From assembly GCF_027409185.1 (NCBI RefSeq), contig NC_084470.1, forward strand, positions 34,089,001-34,153,000: a stretch of DNA of 64,000 bases, given 5' to 3'. Below the pieces are notes generated by a model, which saw only the letters and a list, made by a program, of their open reading frames with translations, searched no databases and was not told where the DNA came from. Within the stretch, counting starts at the first letter, position 1. Each line of letters begins with the position of its first letter. The stretch is from Cynocephalus volans. Its lineage: Eukaryota; Chordata; Mammalia; Dermoptera; Cynocephalidae. The translations under genes and the position numbers were made by a program. Below, piece after piece: positions 35,541 through 47,275 of the stretch.

Positions 35541-35740
35541 AAAAAATTTAATACATCAAGAGATTGTTTTTCTACAAATTGTCCCCCTCACCAGAATGAA
35601 TGAGCCATGTTGTTTTCAAGATCCCTTTTGTGATTTGTAGATTTTAGGTTAAGTGAGACAATAAGCGTATTTTCTCTAATGCAGTTATTTTACAACTATT
35701 AGGTTGGAAGTGTGAGATGGGAATTCATTTTGTTTGTCCC
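35541..35740. other. Unassigned sequence
   Basis: About 200 bases after an A run (35532-35546). No feature recognised. Confidence 0.35.
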
Positions 35741-36090
35741 CATGTCTCAGAAGTCAGCAATTAAATTCAATCCGAGGAGGAACATCCAAGCCACATCATA
35801 ATCAAATTATCCAAAACCAAAGAGAAAGAAAGGATGTTGAAAGCAACAAGAAAAACGAAACACATAGCATTCAATGGAGCCCCAATACATCTCTCAGTGG
35901 ATTTCTCAGTAGAAACCCCACAGGCCAGAAGAGAATAGGATGATATATTGAGTGCTGAAGGAAAAAAATTCTGTCAACCAAGAATTCTCTATTCAACAAA
36001 ACTAACCATCAAATATCAAGGATAAAGTCTTTCCCAGACCAAAAAAAAAAAAAAAAAAAACCAAAGGTAATTCACTAACACTAGACGTTT
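35741..36090 (+). mobile_element. L1 ORF1 C-terminal part, plus strand
   Basis: Degenerate L1 ORF1 sequence: GCATTCAATGGAGCCCC, GATTTCTCAGTAGAAACCCC, CAGGCCAGAAGAGAATAGGA, AAGAATTCTCTATTCAAC. It continues after the LTR at 36492 (GCCTGGCTTACAAGAAATAC), so the LTR splits ORF1. Confidence 0.75.
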
Positions 36091-36491
36091 TGCTTTGGAT
36101 TAAGTGTCCCCCAAAACTTGACCCCTACTTTGAGGGTGTTAAGAGGGTAGGAAATCTTATTATAGTAATTAAAATGTGGGACTTTGAAGAGGTGATTAGA
36201 TTGTAGGACCATGCCATAGTGAATGGATTAATAATGGTGGTCAGGGGTGTGGTTATGAGGGCTTTAGAAGGAGAGCACATGAGAGTCTATTTCTGTCTAT
36301 GGTCCACCATTTTCTGTGAGGTGAGACCCTTTTGTTGCTGTAAAGCCACCACCAAAAAAAACCTCTGACCAGATGTGCTGGTTGGACTTTGGAATTCCTA
36401 GTCTCTGAAACTGTAAGCAATAAATTTTGTTTTCCTTATAAAATTCCCAGTCCCATTTATTTTGTTATAAGCAACAGAAATGGACTAATAT
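36091..36491 (+). mobile_element. MaLR-type LTR within L1 ORF1
   Basis: Same family as 4742-5156. It starts TGCTTTGGATTAAGTGTCC and ends AACAGAAATGGACTAATATG, with TG at the end where the family has CA. Target duplication is not clear. Confidence 0.8.
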
Positions 36492-39185
36492 GCCTGGCTT
36501 ACAAGAAATACTAAAGGGAGCTCTTCAATCTGAAAGAAGACAATACTAAGAAACAAAAAGAAAACGTTTGAAAGGTATATAACTCATTAGTAAAGTAAGT
36601 TCACAGACAACCTCTGAACATAGCAATGTCTTAAGAGGGGCGAATAAACTGCTTACATCCTTAGTAAGAAAACTGAAGGATAACCCTAACAAGACAATAA
36701 TAAATGCAACAACTGTATAAGAGACAGGTAATATTAAAAAATGCAACTTGAACAACAAAATATCAAAAAGCATTGAGAAATGAAGCCAAGGCATAGAGTT
36801 GCCTTTGGTTCTTTCTTTTTTCTTAGATATCAAAGTTAAGTTGTTATTATACTAAAATAATCTGTTGTAAACTATGTTTTTGGTAAGCCCCATGGTAACT
36901 ATAACATAAAAGACTTACTTAAAATAGTGAGAAATCAAAATACACTACTAGAGAAAACCACTCAATCACAAAGGAAGATAGTATAATGAGAGAAAAACGG
37001 ATCAACAAAACAACTGAAAAAAAGTAAAAAAAAAAACTGGCAGGAACAATTCCTTATATATAGATAATAGCTCTAAATGTAAATGGAATAAAAGCCCCTA
37101 TTAAAAGGCACAGAGTAGCTCAGTGGATTATAAAACAAGAACCAACAATATGCTGCCTACAAGAAAGTCACTTCACCTAGAAAGACACATCATCTGAAAC
37201 TGAAGGCATGGAAAAAGATATTTCATGCAAATGGAAACCAAAAAGGAGCAAGAGTAGCCAAATGTATATCAGATAAAATAGACTTCAAGCCAAGGAAAGT
37301 AAAAAAAAGATAAGGGAGGTTATATGATAAAGAGATCAATTCAATGAGAGGATATAACAATTCTAAGTATATATGCACCCAGTTATATAAAACGATTACA
37401 ATTAACCTAAGTGGAGAAATAAACTCCAACACAATAATAGTTGGGGACTTTAACACCACCCTTGCAGCAAAGGACACATCATCCAGACAGAAAATTAACC
37501 AAAAAAATCAGAATTAATCTCTACTCTAAGCTGATTGGAGTTAAAAGAAATATATAGAACATTTCATCTCACAGCTGTAGAATACACATTCTTCTAAGCA
37601 GCACATTGAAAGTTCTCTAGAATAGACCATATTTTAGGTCACAAAATAGCCTCAACAAATTTTTAAAAGATGAAATCCTATCAACTACCTTGTCCAACCA
37701 CAATGGTATAAAACTAGAAATCAACAACAAAAGGGACACTAGAAACTCTACAAATACATGGAAATTAAACAATGTGGTCCTAAACAATGAATGGGTCAAA
37801 GAAGAAATCAAAAATGAAATTAAAATATTCCTGGAGACAAATGAAAATGAAAACACAACATCGCAGAACCTATGGGACACAGCAAAATGAGTTTTAAGAG
37901 GGTAGTTTATAGCAATAACTGTCTACCTCAATAAAGAAGACACCAAAAAAGAAGAAAGACTGACATTGTACCTCAAAGAACTAGAAAAATAAGAACAAAA
38001 TAAATCCAAAATCAGTAGAAGGAGAGAAATAATAATACCAGAGCAGAAATAAATGAATTAGAGATTTTAAAAAAATACAAAAGATTGATGAAACAAGTTG
38101 GTTTTTCAAAAAGATAAACAAAATTGATAAACCTTTAGCTAAACTAATGAAGGAAAAAAGAGAGCAGACTCAAATAAATAAAATCAGAACTGAAAAATGA
38201 AACATTACAACTGATACTACAGAAAGACAAAGGATCATAAGAAACTATGAACAGCTATATGTGAATGAACTGGAAAATCTAAAAGAAATGGGTAAATTCC
38301 TGGACACATACAACTTGCCAAGGTAGAATCATGAAGAACTAGAAAACTAAAGCAGACCAATAATGAGTAAAGAGATTGAAGAATTAATAAAAAGTCTCCC
38401 AACAAAGAAAACCCTAGGACCAGATGGCTTCATTGCCAAATCCTACCAAAAATTTAAAGAACTAATATCATTTCTTCTCAAACTTTTCCAAAAAATTGAA
38501 GAGGATGGAATATTTCCAAACTCATTCTATGGGGCCAATAGTAACCTTATACCCAAACCAGAAAAACACACAACAGAAAAAGAAAACTGCAGACTAATAT
38601 CCCTAATGAACACAGATGCAATGATCCTCAACAAAATACTAGCAAACAGAATCCAACAACACATTAAAAAGATCATTCACAATGATCAAGTGGGTTCGTC
38701 CTAGAGATGCAAGAATGTTTCAATGTACGCAAATTAATAAATATGATCATATCAACAGAATGAAGGGCAAAAAACATATGATCATTTCAATAGATACAGA
38801 AAATCATTTGATATAAACCATCACCACTTCATGAGAAAAATACTCAATAAATTAGGTATAGTAGGAATGTACCTCAACACAATGAAGGCCATATATGACA
38901 ACCCCCAGCTAATACTATATTGAATGGACAAATATTGGAAGATTTCCCTCTAAGATATGGAAGAAGACAAGGATGCCCACTTTCTCCACTTTTATCAGCA
39001 TGGTACTGGAAATTCTAGCCAGTTTAATAAGGCAAAAGATAGCAAAAAAGAGTATCCGGATAGAAAAGGAGGAAGTGAAACTATCCCTGTTTACAGATGA
39101 CATGATCATATACATAGAAAACCCTAATGACTATACCAAAAAATTACCAATAAATGAATTCAGTATAGTTGCAGGATATAAAATT
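36492..39185 (+). mobile_element. L1 ORF1 end and ORF2 (endonuclease, RT), degenerate
   Basis: Plus-strand L1. ORF2 5' part at about 36890-37510 (ACCAACAATATGCTGCCTAC, GGAGCAAGAGTAGCC, GTTGGGGACTTTAACACC with the endonuclease GDFNT). RT region at 38363-39180 shows [27 protein letters not shown] and FTDDMIIYIENP, where the first residues align with the FADD catalytic motif. Stops and frameshifts break it throughout. Confidence 0.85.
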
Positions 39186-39955
39186 CACTAGGCATCATGG
39201 AAATGCAAATAAAAAAAATTAAGATATCCCCTCACCACAGTTAGACTAGCTATTATCAAAAAGACAGAGAACAAGATATACTGGTAAGGATGTAGAAAAA
39301 GGAGAACTTTCCTACACTGTTGGTGGTACTGTAAATTGGTGCAGCCATTGTGGAAAATGGTATGGAGAGTCCTCAACTACAGATAGAACTGCTGTACAGT
39401 CCAGCAATTCCACTGCTGGGCATATAGCCAAAGGAATGGAAATTCTCATGTCAAAGAGATACCTGCATCCCCATGTTTCCCGCAGCTCTATTTACAACAG
39501 CCAACTTTGAACTAAACTAAATGTCCATCATCAGATGACTGGATAAGTAAAATGTGGTATATCTACACAATGGAATACTACTCTTCTATAAAAAAGAATG
39601 AAATACTACCATTCACAGCAACATGGATGGACTTAGAGAGAATTATACTAAGTGAAATAAGCCAGGCACAGAAAGAGAAATACTACATGTTCTCACTTAC
39701 ATGTTGGAGTTAAATAAATAAATAAATAAATATATAAGCAAATGGGGGAAAAATAAAAAAGACACACCAATCACAATAATTCCTTGAACTTTTTATGATA
39801 AGTTAACAGATATGATGTTGATGGGAGGAGGGGGAAAAAAGAAGGAAGAAAGAAGGAATTGGTAAAGGGACATGAAAATCAACTACATTGTATATTGAAA
39901 AATTAAAAAAGAAAAAATAAATAAATACTTTATTGTAAAAATAATAAAAATAAAA
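39186..39955 (+). mobile_element. L1 ORF2 C-terminus and 3'UTR, plus strand
   Basis: ORF2 C-terminal sequence (CTATTTACAACAGCCAAC, GTGGTATATCTACACAATGG, AGCCAGGCACAGAAAGAGAA) followed by a 3'UTR and A-rich tail. The 3'UTR matches the antisense 3'UTR at 30590-30720 (TCAACTACATTGTATATTG), so both belong to one subfamily. About 1.5 kb of ORF2 is missing between this and the RT at 39185. It could be an internal deletion of the preceding L1 or a separate 5'-truncated insertion. Confidence 0.8.
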
Positions 39956-39993
39956 TGGCTGAACTTAAAAGGACTGATCATATCAAGCAGTGG

Positions 39994-40400
39994 TGATGGA
40001 GTTTGGATGTGTTGTCCCCTCCAAAACTCATGTGAAAATTTCATCTCCAACATGAAAGTGTTGGAAACTGATTGAGTCATGGGGGTGGATCCCTCATGAA
40101 TGGATTAATGCTCTCCCTGGGGGAGGAGGGATTGAGTGAGTTCTCTCTCTATTAGTTCCCATGAGAGATGGTTGCTTAAAAAGACCCTGGCACCTTCTCT
40201 CTCTCTCTTGCTTCCTCTCTCGCCATGTGATCTGCTTGTACCTACTGGCAGCCTGCCACTTCTCCTCCATGAGTAAAAGCAGCCTGAGGCTTGTGCCAGA
40301 TGCAGCTGTCCCAGAATCGTAAGCCAAATAAACCTCTCTTCTTTATAAATTACCCAGTCTCAGGTACTTCCATTATAGCAACACAAAACGGACTAATACA
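39994..40400 (+). mobile_element. MST-type MaLR LTR with target duplication
   Basis: A 407-bp LTR starts TGATGGAGTTTGGATGTG and ends AACGGACTAATACA. It is flanked by the exact 5-bp repeat AGTGG (39989-39993 and 40401-40405). CATGGGGGTGGATCCCTCATG, GAGTTCTCTCTCTATTAG and CCAAATAAACCTCTCTTC (poly(A) signal) are typical of MST/THE1 relatives. Confidence 0.9.
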
Positions 40401-40667
40401 AGTGGTGAGAATATAAAGCAACTGAAAACTCTCATAATCTGCTGGTGGTACAACTCTGGAAAACAGTTTGACGGTTTCTTAAAAAGCAAAATATATGTAG
40501 ACCATATGACCCAGCCATTTCACTCCAGATTATTCACCAGGAGAACTGAAACCATAATTCTGTGCAATGACCTGTGTGCAAATCTTCATACTAGCTTTAT
40601 TTGTAATAGCCCCAAACTGGAAGCAACCCAAATGTCCATCAATAGGTAGATGAATAAACAAACTGTG

Positions 40668-41100
40668 TGCTGTAGATTGAATTGTGTCCCCCAAAGTCCA
40701 TGTATTAGAAATTTGACTCCCACTGTGACAATGTGAAGAGGGTGGGAAATCCTATTACGGTGATTGAAAGGTGGAGCCTTGAACAGGTGATTAGGTTGTG
40801 AGGACCATGCCCAAGTAAATGGATTAATCCATTGATGGCTTAATGATATTCATGGGCATGGTTCTGGGGGTTTTGAAAGGACAGGAGTAAGGAGTTAGCT
40901 CTCTGTCAGCTTCTACCATCTTCCATGTGACATCCTGCTTCTCTGTGAAGAGTCACTACCCACCAATAAGTCTCTCATCAGAAATGTTTCCTGGACTTTC
41001 GACTTTCCAGCCTCCAAAACTGTAAGCATTAAAATTGTTTCTTTATAAATTACCAAGTTTCAGGTATTTCTGTTATAAGCAACGGAAATGGACTAATACA
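40668..41100 (+). mobile_element. Solo MaLR-type LTR with target duplication
   Basis: A 433-bp LTR starts TGCTGTAGATTGAATTGTG and ends ACGGAAATGGACTAATACA, flanked by CTGTG on both sides (40663-40667 and 41101-41105). It is the most complete copy of the family in the window. Confidence 0.9.
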
Positions 41101-41494
41101 CTGTGGTATGCCAATACAATGGAATATGACTCAGAAATAAAGAGGAATGACTTAGCGATACATACAAAAACATAGCTTGATCTCAGAATAATTATTCTGA
41201 GTGAAAGAAGAAAGACACAGGTACATACTGTATGATTCCATTTAAATGAAATACTACAAAATGCAAATTAATTTATTGTGACGGCATAATAAAGATGGTA
41301 ATGTGGAGATGTGTGGGATATATGGAAAGGGGAAAGAGGGAGAGAGTACAAATTAAAGTTAGATAAATTTATTACCTTGATTGCTATGATGGTTTCATAG
41401 ATGTATATATAGTCAAAACTTAGTGAATTGAACACTTTAAACATAAGAAGTTTGTTGGATGCCAATTATACTTTAATAAAGCTTTAAAAAAAAA

Positions 41495-42223
41495 AGGAAA
41501 ATTTATTTTTACAAACACTAAGTTTTATCCCTGTTTATTCCACCCTATTTCCTCACACTCTATAGAGAACCGTTTTAAAATCTGATGTAATTTATATAAT
41601 TTCTTATATAAGTAGTAGCACTCCATACACAATTTTCTCCATCTTGATTTTATACGTAATTATATAACCTGAGTCATAACAATAAATGGATATATTCCTC
41701 ATTCCTTTTTCAGTGGCATATTGTGCCACTCAATATTGTGTGAATATACCACAGTTTATTTAACCATCCTATATTAATATTTTTGAGTTATTTTTAGTAT
41801 TTTACTATTAGTAAAATAACATAGAAGAGTGGTGCAATAGGTCATCTTGATCATTATTTTCATACTTTTGGTAGTGTATTTTTGAAACGTATTACTAACA
41901 GTGATATTTCTGTGTAAAAGGGAAAATACAATGAAAGTTTGTTAGAGATTGCCAAATTCTCTTTCACAGGGATTGTACCATTTACCATTCTACCATCAAC
42001 TTAAGAAGTGCCTGTTTTCCAACAGCCTGACCGACAGAGTGTACTGTCCAAAGTTTCGATCTTTGCCTTGCTAAAATGTGAGAAATTTTATCTTAACTAT
42101 TTAGCTATATGACTAGACACTAGGCAATAATTGAGTGACTTAGTAAAAGTAGAGCACCCCCCATGTTCCTATTGTCATACACCAAAAACTTAACATAGCA
42201 GCCTTAAACTATCAAATGGTGGG
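41495..42223. other. Unassigned sequence
   Basis: Fragments such as CATTCTACCATCAACTTAAG and ACAGCCTGACCGACAGAG suggest old antisense L1 ORF2 sequence around 41690-42080, but it is too diverged for a firm call. No gene. Confidence 0.4.
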
Positions 42224-42700
42224 TATTATGGGCTGAATTGTGTTCCTCCCCAAATTCATATGTTGAAGTCTCAACTCCCAGTACCTCCCTCACAATGCAA
42301 CTGTATTTGGAGAGAGGGTGTTTAAAGAGATAATTAAGATTAAATAAGGTCATGGGCTGGGCCCTAACCCATATGAGTGTAATTGTAGGTAGGGCCTTCA
42401 AAGAGGTGATTGAATTAAAATGAGGCAAACAGGGTGGGGCCCTAATCTATTATGATTGGTGTCCTTATAAGAACAGAAGAGATGTCAAGGATGTGCATGC
42501 ATAGAGTAAAGGCCATGTGAGAACACAGCAGGAAAGTAGCAGTGTCTACAAGCCAAGGAAAGAGGCGTCAGAAGAAACTAAACATGCTGATACCTTGATC
42601 TTGAAATTTTAGCCTCCAGAACTGTGGGAAAATTAATTTCTGTTGTTTAAGCCACCTAGTCTGCTGTATGTTATTATGACAGACCTAGAAAACTAATATA
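42224..42700 (+). mobile_element. MLT1-type LTR
   Basis: Typical MLT1 features in order: TTATGGGCTGAATTGTGTTC, CATATGTTGAAGTCTCAACTCC, ATTGGTGTCCTTATAAGAAC, GCCATGTGAGAACACAGC, TTTAGCCTCCAGAACTGTGG, TTCTGTTGTTTAAGCCACC. A segment in the middle (about 42299-42440) contains two similar units beginning AAGAGATAATT/AAGAGGTGATT. Flanks GTGGG and GTGGA form a near-match 5-bp duplication. Confidence 0.9.
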
Positions 42701-42947
42701 GTGGATTTACCACGTAGTAAGTACTTAAGTCTGGGAGAAGCTGACCATTGTTCCGATCAAAAATTGTCAGTTACTAACAATCAGCAAAGGTCTCATAGAC
42801 GTCTTAAAATTCAGAAAATGAGGGGAAAATGTTGGTATTCTGACAATGGCGCAGAGAACATGATATTACACACCTACTGTATAGTACTCAAAGTATCAAC
42901 TACTACTGGCCCAAATAATCATACTTTAATCTTACTTTTTAATAATC
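42701..42947. other. Unassigned sequence
   Basis: Nothing recognised between the MLT1 LTR and the MER5A element. Confidence 0.35.
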
Positions 42948-43119
42948 CAGTAAATCTCAAAGTATGGGCTCAGAATCTCTAGGAACTTGTTAGAAATGCA
43001 CATCTTGGACCCTACTCCAGGGCAGCAAAACCAGAAACTTTGGTAGTACATCACAGCAGTTTGTGTTTTAATAAATCCCCTAGGTTATTCCAGTGCATAC
43101 TCAGGTTTGAGAACCAGTG
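42948..43119 (-). mobile_element. MER5A-like hAT element
   Basis: A non-autonomous hAT element about 172 bp long with terminal repeats CAGTAAATCTCAAAGTATGG and TTTGAGAACCAGTG, and internal AACTTGTTAGAAATGCACAT. Degenerate 8-bp flanks TAATAATC and CTCTAATC agree in the last five bases. Confidence 0.85.
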
Positions 43120-43559
43120 CTCTAATCCACCTCCCCCAACCACCAGAGTAACCCTGAGTGTCCCTTGCAGTTGGGTGTGGCTCTGTACTTGAGTTCTAGC
43201 CAATGGAAGGTAAGCAGAGGTGTCATGTGACTTCTCCAGTTCTGGCCTTGGAGAACCTCTCTAGTATAATATTCCATCCTGTCTGTCTGCTACACTGCAG
43301 ATTAAGCACATTTTCAGATAAGGGAAGAATCATAAGATGAAAAGATACTGGGTACCAAATGAACATGAGGGAGGCTATCGACCTCCCCGTTAGAAAAACA
43401 TATGTTGAAATCATGGGAAAAAAACATTAAACCACTGAAATTTGGAGATTTACATGTTACAGCATTGACATTGCCTCTAAAAAACACACTCCAAGATCAT
43501 GCTGAAAACATTATATTGAAATTATATTTTTATGTATCTGTATTTCTTACTAGACTACT
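43120..43559. other. Unassigned sequence
   Basis: 43140-43300 resembles an old MLT1/MIR-age repeat (GTGTGGCTCTGTACTTGAG, TTCTAGCCAATGGAAGG), but not enough to classify. Confidence 0.35.
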
Positions 43560-43665
43560 ATAACAATCTTGAGTCTAAAGACTGTGATATTTCTGATTCA
43601 TATTTGTATCTCTAAGTGAACACAGGTATTCAATGAATGCTTGAATTCAATGAATGGTGACCTGA
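43560..43665 (+). repeat. L2 3' end fragment
   Basis: Weak match to the L2 3' end: TTGAGTCTAAAGACTGTGA, TCATATTTGTATCTC and ACAGGTATTCAATGAATG. Confidence 0.45.
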
Positions 43666-43689
43666 AGTACTGGATGACACATTTATGAA

Positions 43690-43885
43690 ACTAACATATT
43701 TTGGGCGATTTACATATGTTTTCTCAATTATCACAAGAATCCTTGTGGTATGTACCATTTTCTTTATTTTATAAGCAAGGGAAAAAATATTAAGAAGGCA
43801 AGTAATTTAGGCAAGGTCGACAGCCAACATATCGAGTACTAGCTCTGCCTAGTTTACCAGATCTGCCTAACTCTAAAGCCCACAT
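43690..43885 (-). repeat. MIR SINE, minus strand
   Basis: Antisense MIR order: GATTTACATATGTTTTCTC, AGAATCCTTGTGGTATGTAC, ATTTTATAAGCAAGGGAAA and CTCTGCCTAGTTTACCAG. Confidence 0.65.
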
Positions 43886-45949
43886 TACTATCTTCAAACA
43901 TGTGTCACAGAGTCTGTGGGAATCTGCAATTCATGTCCACCACCTTGTGTCTTGTCCTTTTCAGAAACAGTCGGGCCATATTTTGACTCCCTGGTTTTCT
44001 GGTCAAATCTTTCAAAAATCTCAGCAGTAATTTTTCTTTCTAGGAAAGCCTTATTATTTTTTTCCAAAATATTTTTGGTCTATCATGTGTATCTATTCTA
44101 TTTTTTAAAAAGTCTGTAGGTTTATCCCCACAAGTGTCCTGGGGTTTATGTTTTTTTTTTTTTTAGGGAGGAAAAAGTTGTTTTTTGTTGTTGTTTTTGT
44201 TGTTTTCAATGAGGTAGTTTATAATTCAATCGAAAATAAAATACCGGTGACATGTTATCTCCTAAGGAGAACTCTGCAGTCCTCGCTTGCACACTCCTTA
44301 TTAGTCTCCTTGGTAACAGGTAATCACTTGTTTCCCTTAAATAGATGAGATGCCAACAAATATGTAATAGTGGTTTGATACATCAGCAAAGAAAAGTGCT
44401 ATAATGACAGCGTAATAAATCTGAACATGAAAAGTTAATAGCCACATTAGTGACAGCCTAACTATAGTGTGAGAAACACATGGAGCCTGAATTTTCTGCT
44501 TCCATTTCATTCTCTTTGTGATACTCAGTTCTCGGTTCTCCCTAGAATGCTCCCTTCCCTCCCCTTTTGCATAGCCTGAAATGTGTAAAGGGATCGAAAC
44601 CCTTCAAAATAAAAATAAACTTGTTAAAAACTTCTTGTTCTCCTTCTGTATGAAAAGATGTTAAATTTGTCTGACTCCAGGTAAACAATTTCATTAAAAA
44701 TGGGACTTTAGGGTCATCCTTAAAGAGTTAAATGTGCAATTTGAACCCAATGTGTTTATCTAAATATGTTGCATATTGGGGAATTCACCTTCATTTATTT
44801 CAGTCAAGGTCATTAATCTGCATTAGGGTGTTCACTTTGCTCACTGATTGGGAATCACAGCTCTGTCACAAAGGCAAATGCAGAAGTCACCATGGTCCTT
44901 TCCTCCCATCTGATGTTCCAGATCTCTCATCCATCCCCACTCCAATAGTCATACTTCACTACCTTTTCATCACAAATAACTTGTTAAAGATATTTAGGGA
45001 AAATATACAAAGCAAATATATATAACCCAAAGCAAAAAAGAAAAAAGAAAAAAAATAGACATTTCATAATGTGTTTGGCCAAACGAGTGTGTGTTAAATT
45101 TAACAAATACAAATCTACTTAGGGATCAATGTTTTTCTTATGATGAAAAATAATAAGCCAGAAGCAACACATCAAACCTGGGAATTTCTCAGCTAATGCT
45201 CTGAGAGAAGTCTGTTCTGTATTCTTCTTTCCTGCCAGGAGAAGAGACATACATGTCCAGATTTCACTCTGCCCCAGAGAGGATGAAAGCTCTGGCTTGA
45301 CAAGCCAGGTTGCCATGCAGTCACAACCCTGAGACTGTCTTCCAGAGATCAGCAACATTAGAAAAGTCATGTGCCTGCTGTAAATGTGTATCATAGCAAC
45401 ACACCACACACATTTTAAATAAAGAAATGTTCTCCAAATAACTTTATTCACTGAGGAGAGATTTCAGTTTCTTGTCTCTCAGTCAGAAGAGCATTTGATG
45501 TTTTGTTCTTCCTGTGTTGAAGCTAAAAAACTGCATAAACTTTATTCCCCCTCTGTAAATTATTTTCACAAGTGGAAAATGCTTTTTTTCCCCCTGGGAT
45601 GGTGAAATATTGTTTTTCAAAGATCTCCAGAGTTATTACAGAAACAATGTCAAGGATGAAAGTTTGACTTAAAAGGATGAATGTCTGTCAGATATCATTT
45701 CTGAATCCCCTGCTGGGACACTGAATTGGCTTCATTTGAGTGTTCCTCTCAAGAATCTAGCAGTTTAATGGGAGACTGGAGATGGCGGAGAGGAGTAATA
45801 GGAAATATTTGAAACAAGATAGATCGTTAAATTATTTTTCATGCATAATTATGTGAGGAATTGTGCAGCTGAACCAATGAAATCATCTAAGTTCCAAGTA
45901 CCGTCTACTGGAATGCCAGATATCTCTATTTTCACGCACACCTCATCCT
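43886..45949. other. Unassigned, repeat-poor sequence
   Basis: No recognisable gene or young repeat over 2 kb. There is a T run at 44150-44164. The open frame at 45119-45451 minus has no family signature. Low repeat content could reflect regulatory constraint or only my limits with old repeats. Confidence 0.4.
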
Positions 45950-46430
45950 AGCCCACTTCTGTTCTTCATGGTCTATGATGAGTGGATCAAACATCAGGCA
46001 GACCCCTCCTTTGCATATGTCTCTATCTGCTCAGAAAATACTTGCCCAGCCTCTGTAAGTCAGCACTTCATTCTTGAGGAAGATCATGGCATCGCTTTTT
46101 GTGTGGCTCAAGACAAAATCCAGACCATCTTTCACTTTCCGAAATGCTCTCTCATATGGAAAGCCTTCCCTGCCCTCTTTTCTCCCTTTTCACCTAGAAA
46201 TTAGGTACTCTCTCTTATAGTTCTCATAAAATTTTGTGTATCCCCCTAGCGTAATCCACGTTTATTTGTTTGCAAATCCATTTACCTTCCAAAGGGTGAA
46301 CTGCTTAAGATAGTTGCTATGTCTTAGGCTTTTTTTTTTTTTAAATCCCAATTGCCTAGCAAAATGCTGTTTCAAGAAATGTTTGCTAAGTGGGTGGATG
46401 TCTGGATGAATGAGTTAAATGATTAGGCCT
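45950..46430 (+). repeat. L2 3' region
   Basis: The 3' part resembles L2: GAAAGCCTTCCCTGCCCTC, CTTATAGTTCTCATAAAATT, TTTGCTAAGTGGGTGGATG, with an end of GGATGAATGAGTTAAATG. Confidence 0.6.
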
Positions 46431-46502
46431 AATAGTAGAAATCTTGGCATCACTACCTTTAAGGCTTAGTAATTAAATATCCATTAATTAAGGAGATGCT
46501 TA

Positions 46503-46725
46503 AATAGAGCGTAAAGAGCAATTGGCTTCGAAGCAAGAAAACTTGGGTTTAAATCCTACTGTACTTGCCATTTGGTCTTGCTCTGATTGCTTAACATTTT
46601 AGATCTTTAGTTGTCTCTTTCATAAATTGGGTGTAATAAGTTTTATAAAAGTTAAATAAAATTATGTATGTAAAGGGTCTGGTCAATTATAAAATCTCAA
46701 TAGATGGCAGTTATTATTATTTTTA
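46503..46725 (+). repeat. MIR SINE
   Basis: Nearly complete: AGAGCAATTGGCTTCGAAGC, AACTTGGGTTTAAATCCTAC, TTGCTTAACATTTTAGATC, AAATTGGGTGTAATAAG, CAATAGATGGCAGTTATTAT. Confidence 0.75.
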
Positions 46726-47049
46726 GACATAACTAAGACCTTCTCTACTTTTAAAAATACTCTCTCTTTTCTAAATAAAAATTAATGGAGTCTGATTCCA
46801 GCTGGTGTAGCTAAAAAAAAAAAAAAAAAAATTAAAAAGGAAAATTAATAAAGATGTCCCAGCACACACAAATACACACATAGACATTTCCACCTGAACA
46901 CTAACTTTCAAACCAATAGATCATTTATCACAAATGCACATGCACACACACACGCAAACACATACACATAATCACAAGTATAAAGTTTGTTGCTACTTGA
47001 AAATAACAGTTTTTGCCTAGCAACTCTCGATTTTTTTATATAAGGCCTA
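46726..47049. other. Unassigned, with A run and CA-rich stretch
   Basis: A 19-base A run at 46814-46832 and an impure CA-rich microsatellite at 46863-46972. No gene. Confidence 0.6.
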
Positions 47050-47275
47050 CAGAAGAATAATGGTAATAGTATACAGCATTTAGTATATGCCAGGTGCTGT
47101 TTTAAGCATTTTATATACATTAAGCTGATAAATTGACACAAGAATGTTACGTTGTAGTTGTACTTTTAGTATCCCCATTTAACAGATGAGAAAACTTGAG
47201 CACAAAGTAATTAAAAATCTGGCCCAACCTCAGTTAGTAAACAGCATACAAGTTAGGCAAGTTCATTCAGATAAC
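47050..47275 (-). repeat. MIR SINE, minus strand
   Basis: Clear antisense MIR: TTAGTATATGCCAGGTGCTG, TTTTAAGCATTTTATATACA, TATCCCCATTTAACAGATGA, GAAAACTTGAGCACAAAG. Confidence 0.8.

Larger units (their letters stand above)
39956..41494 (+). mobile_element. Old L1M 3' part split by two LTRs
   Basis: Three pieces read continuously: 39956-39993 (AAAAGGACTGATCATATC), 40406-40667 (TCTGCTGGTGGTACAACTC, CCATATGACCCAGCCATTTC, AATGTCCATCAATAGG) and 41106-41494 (AATGGAATATGACTCAGAAA, ACTGTATGATTCCATTTAAA, ending in a poly(A) run at 41486). Confidence 0.85.
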
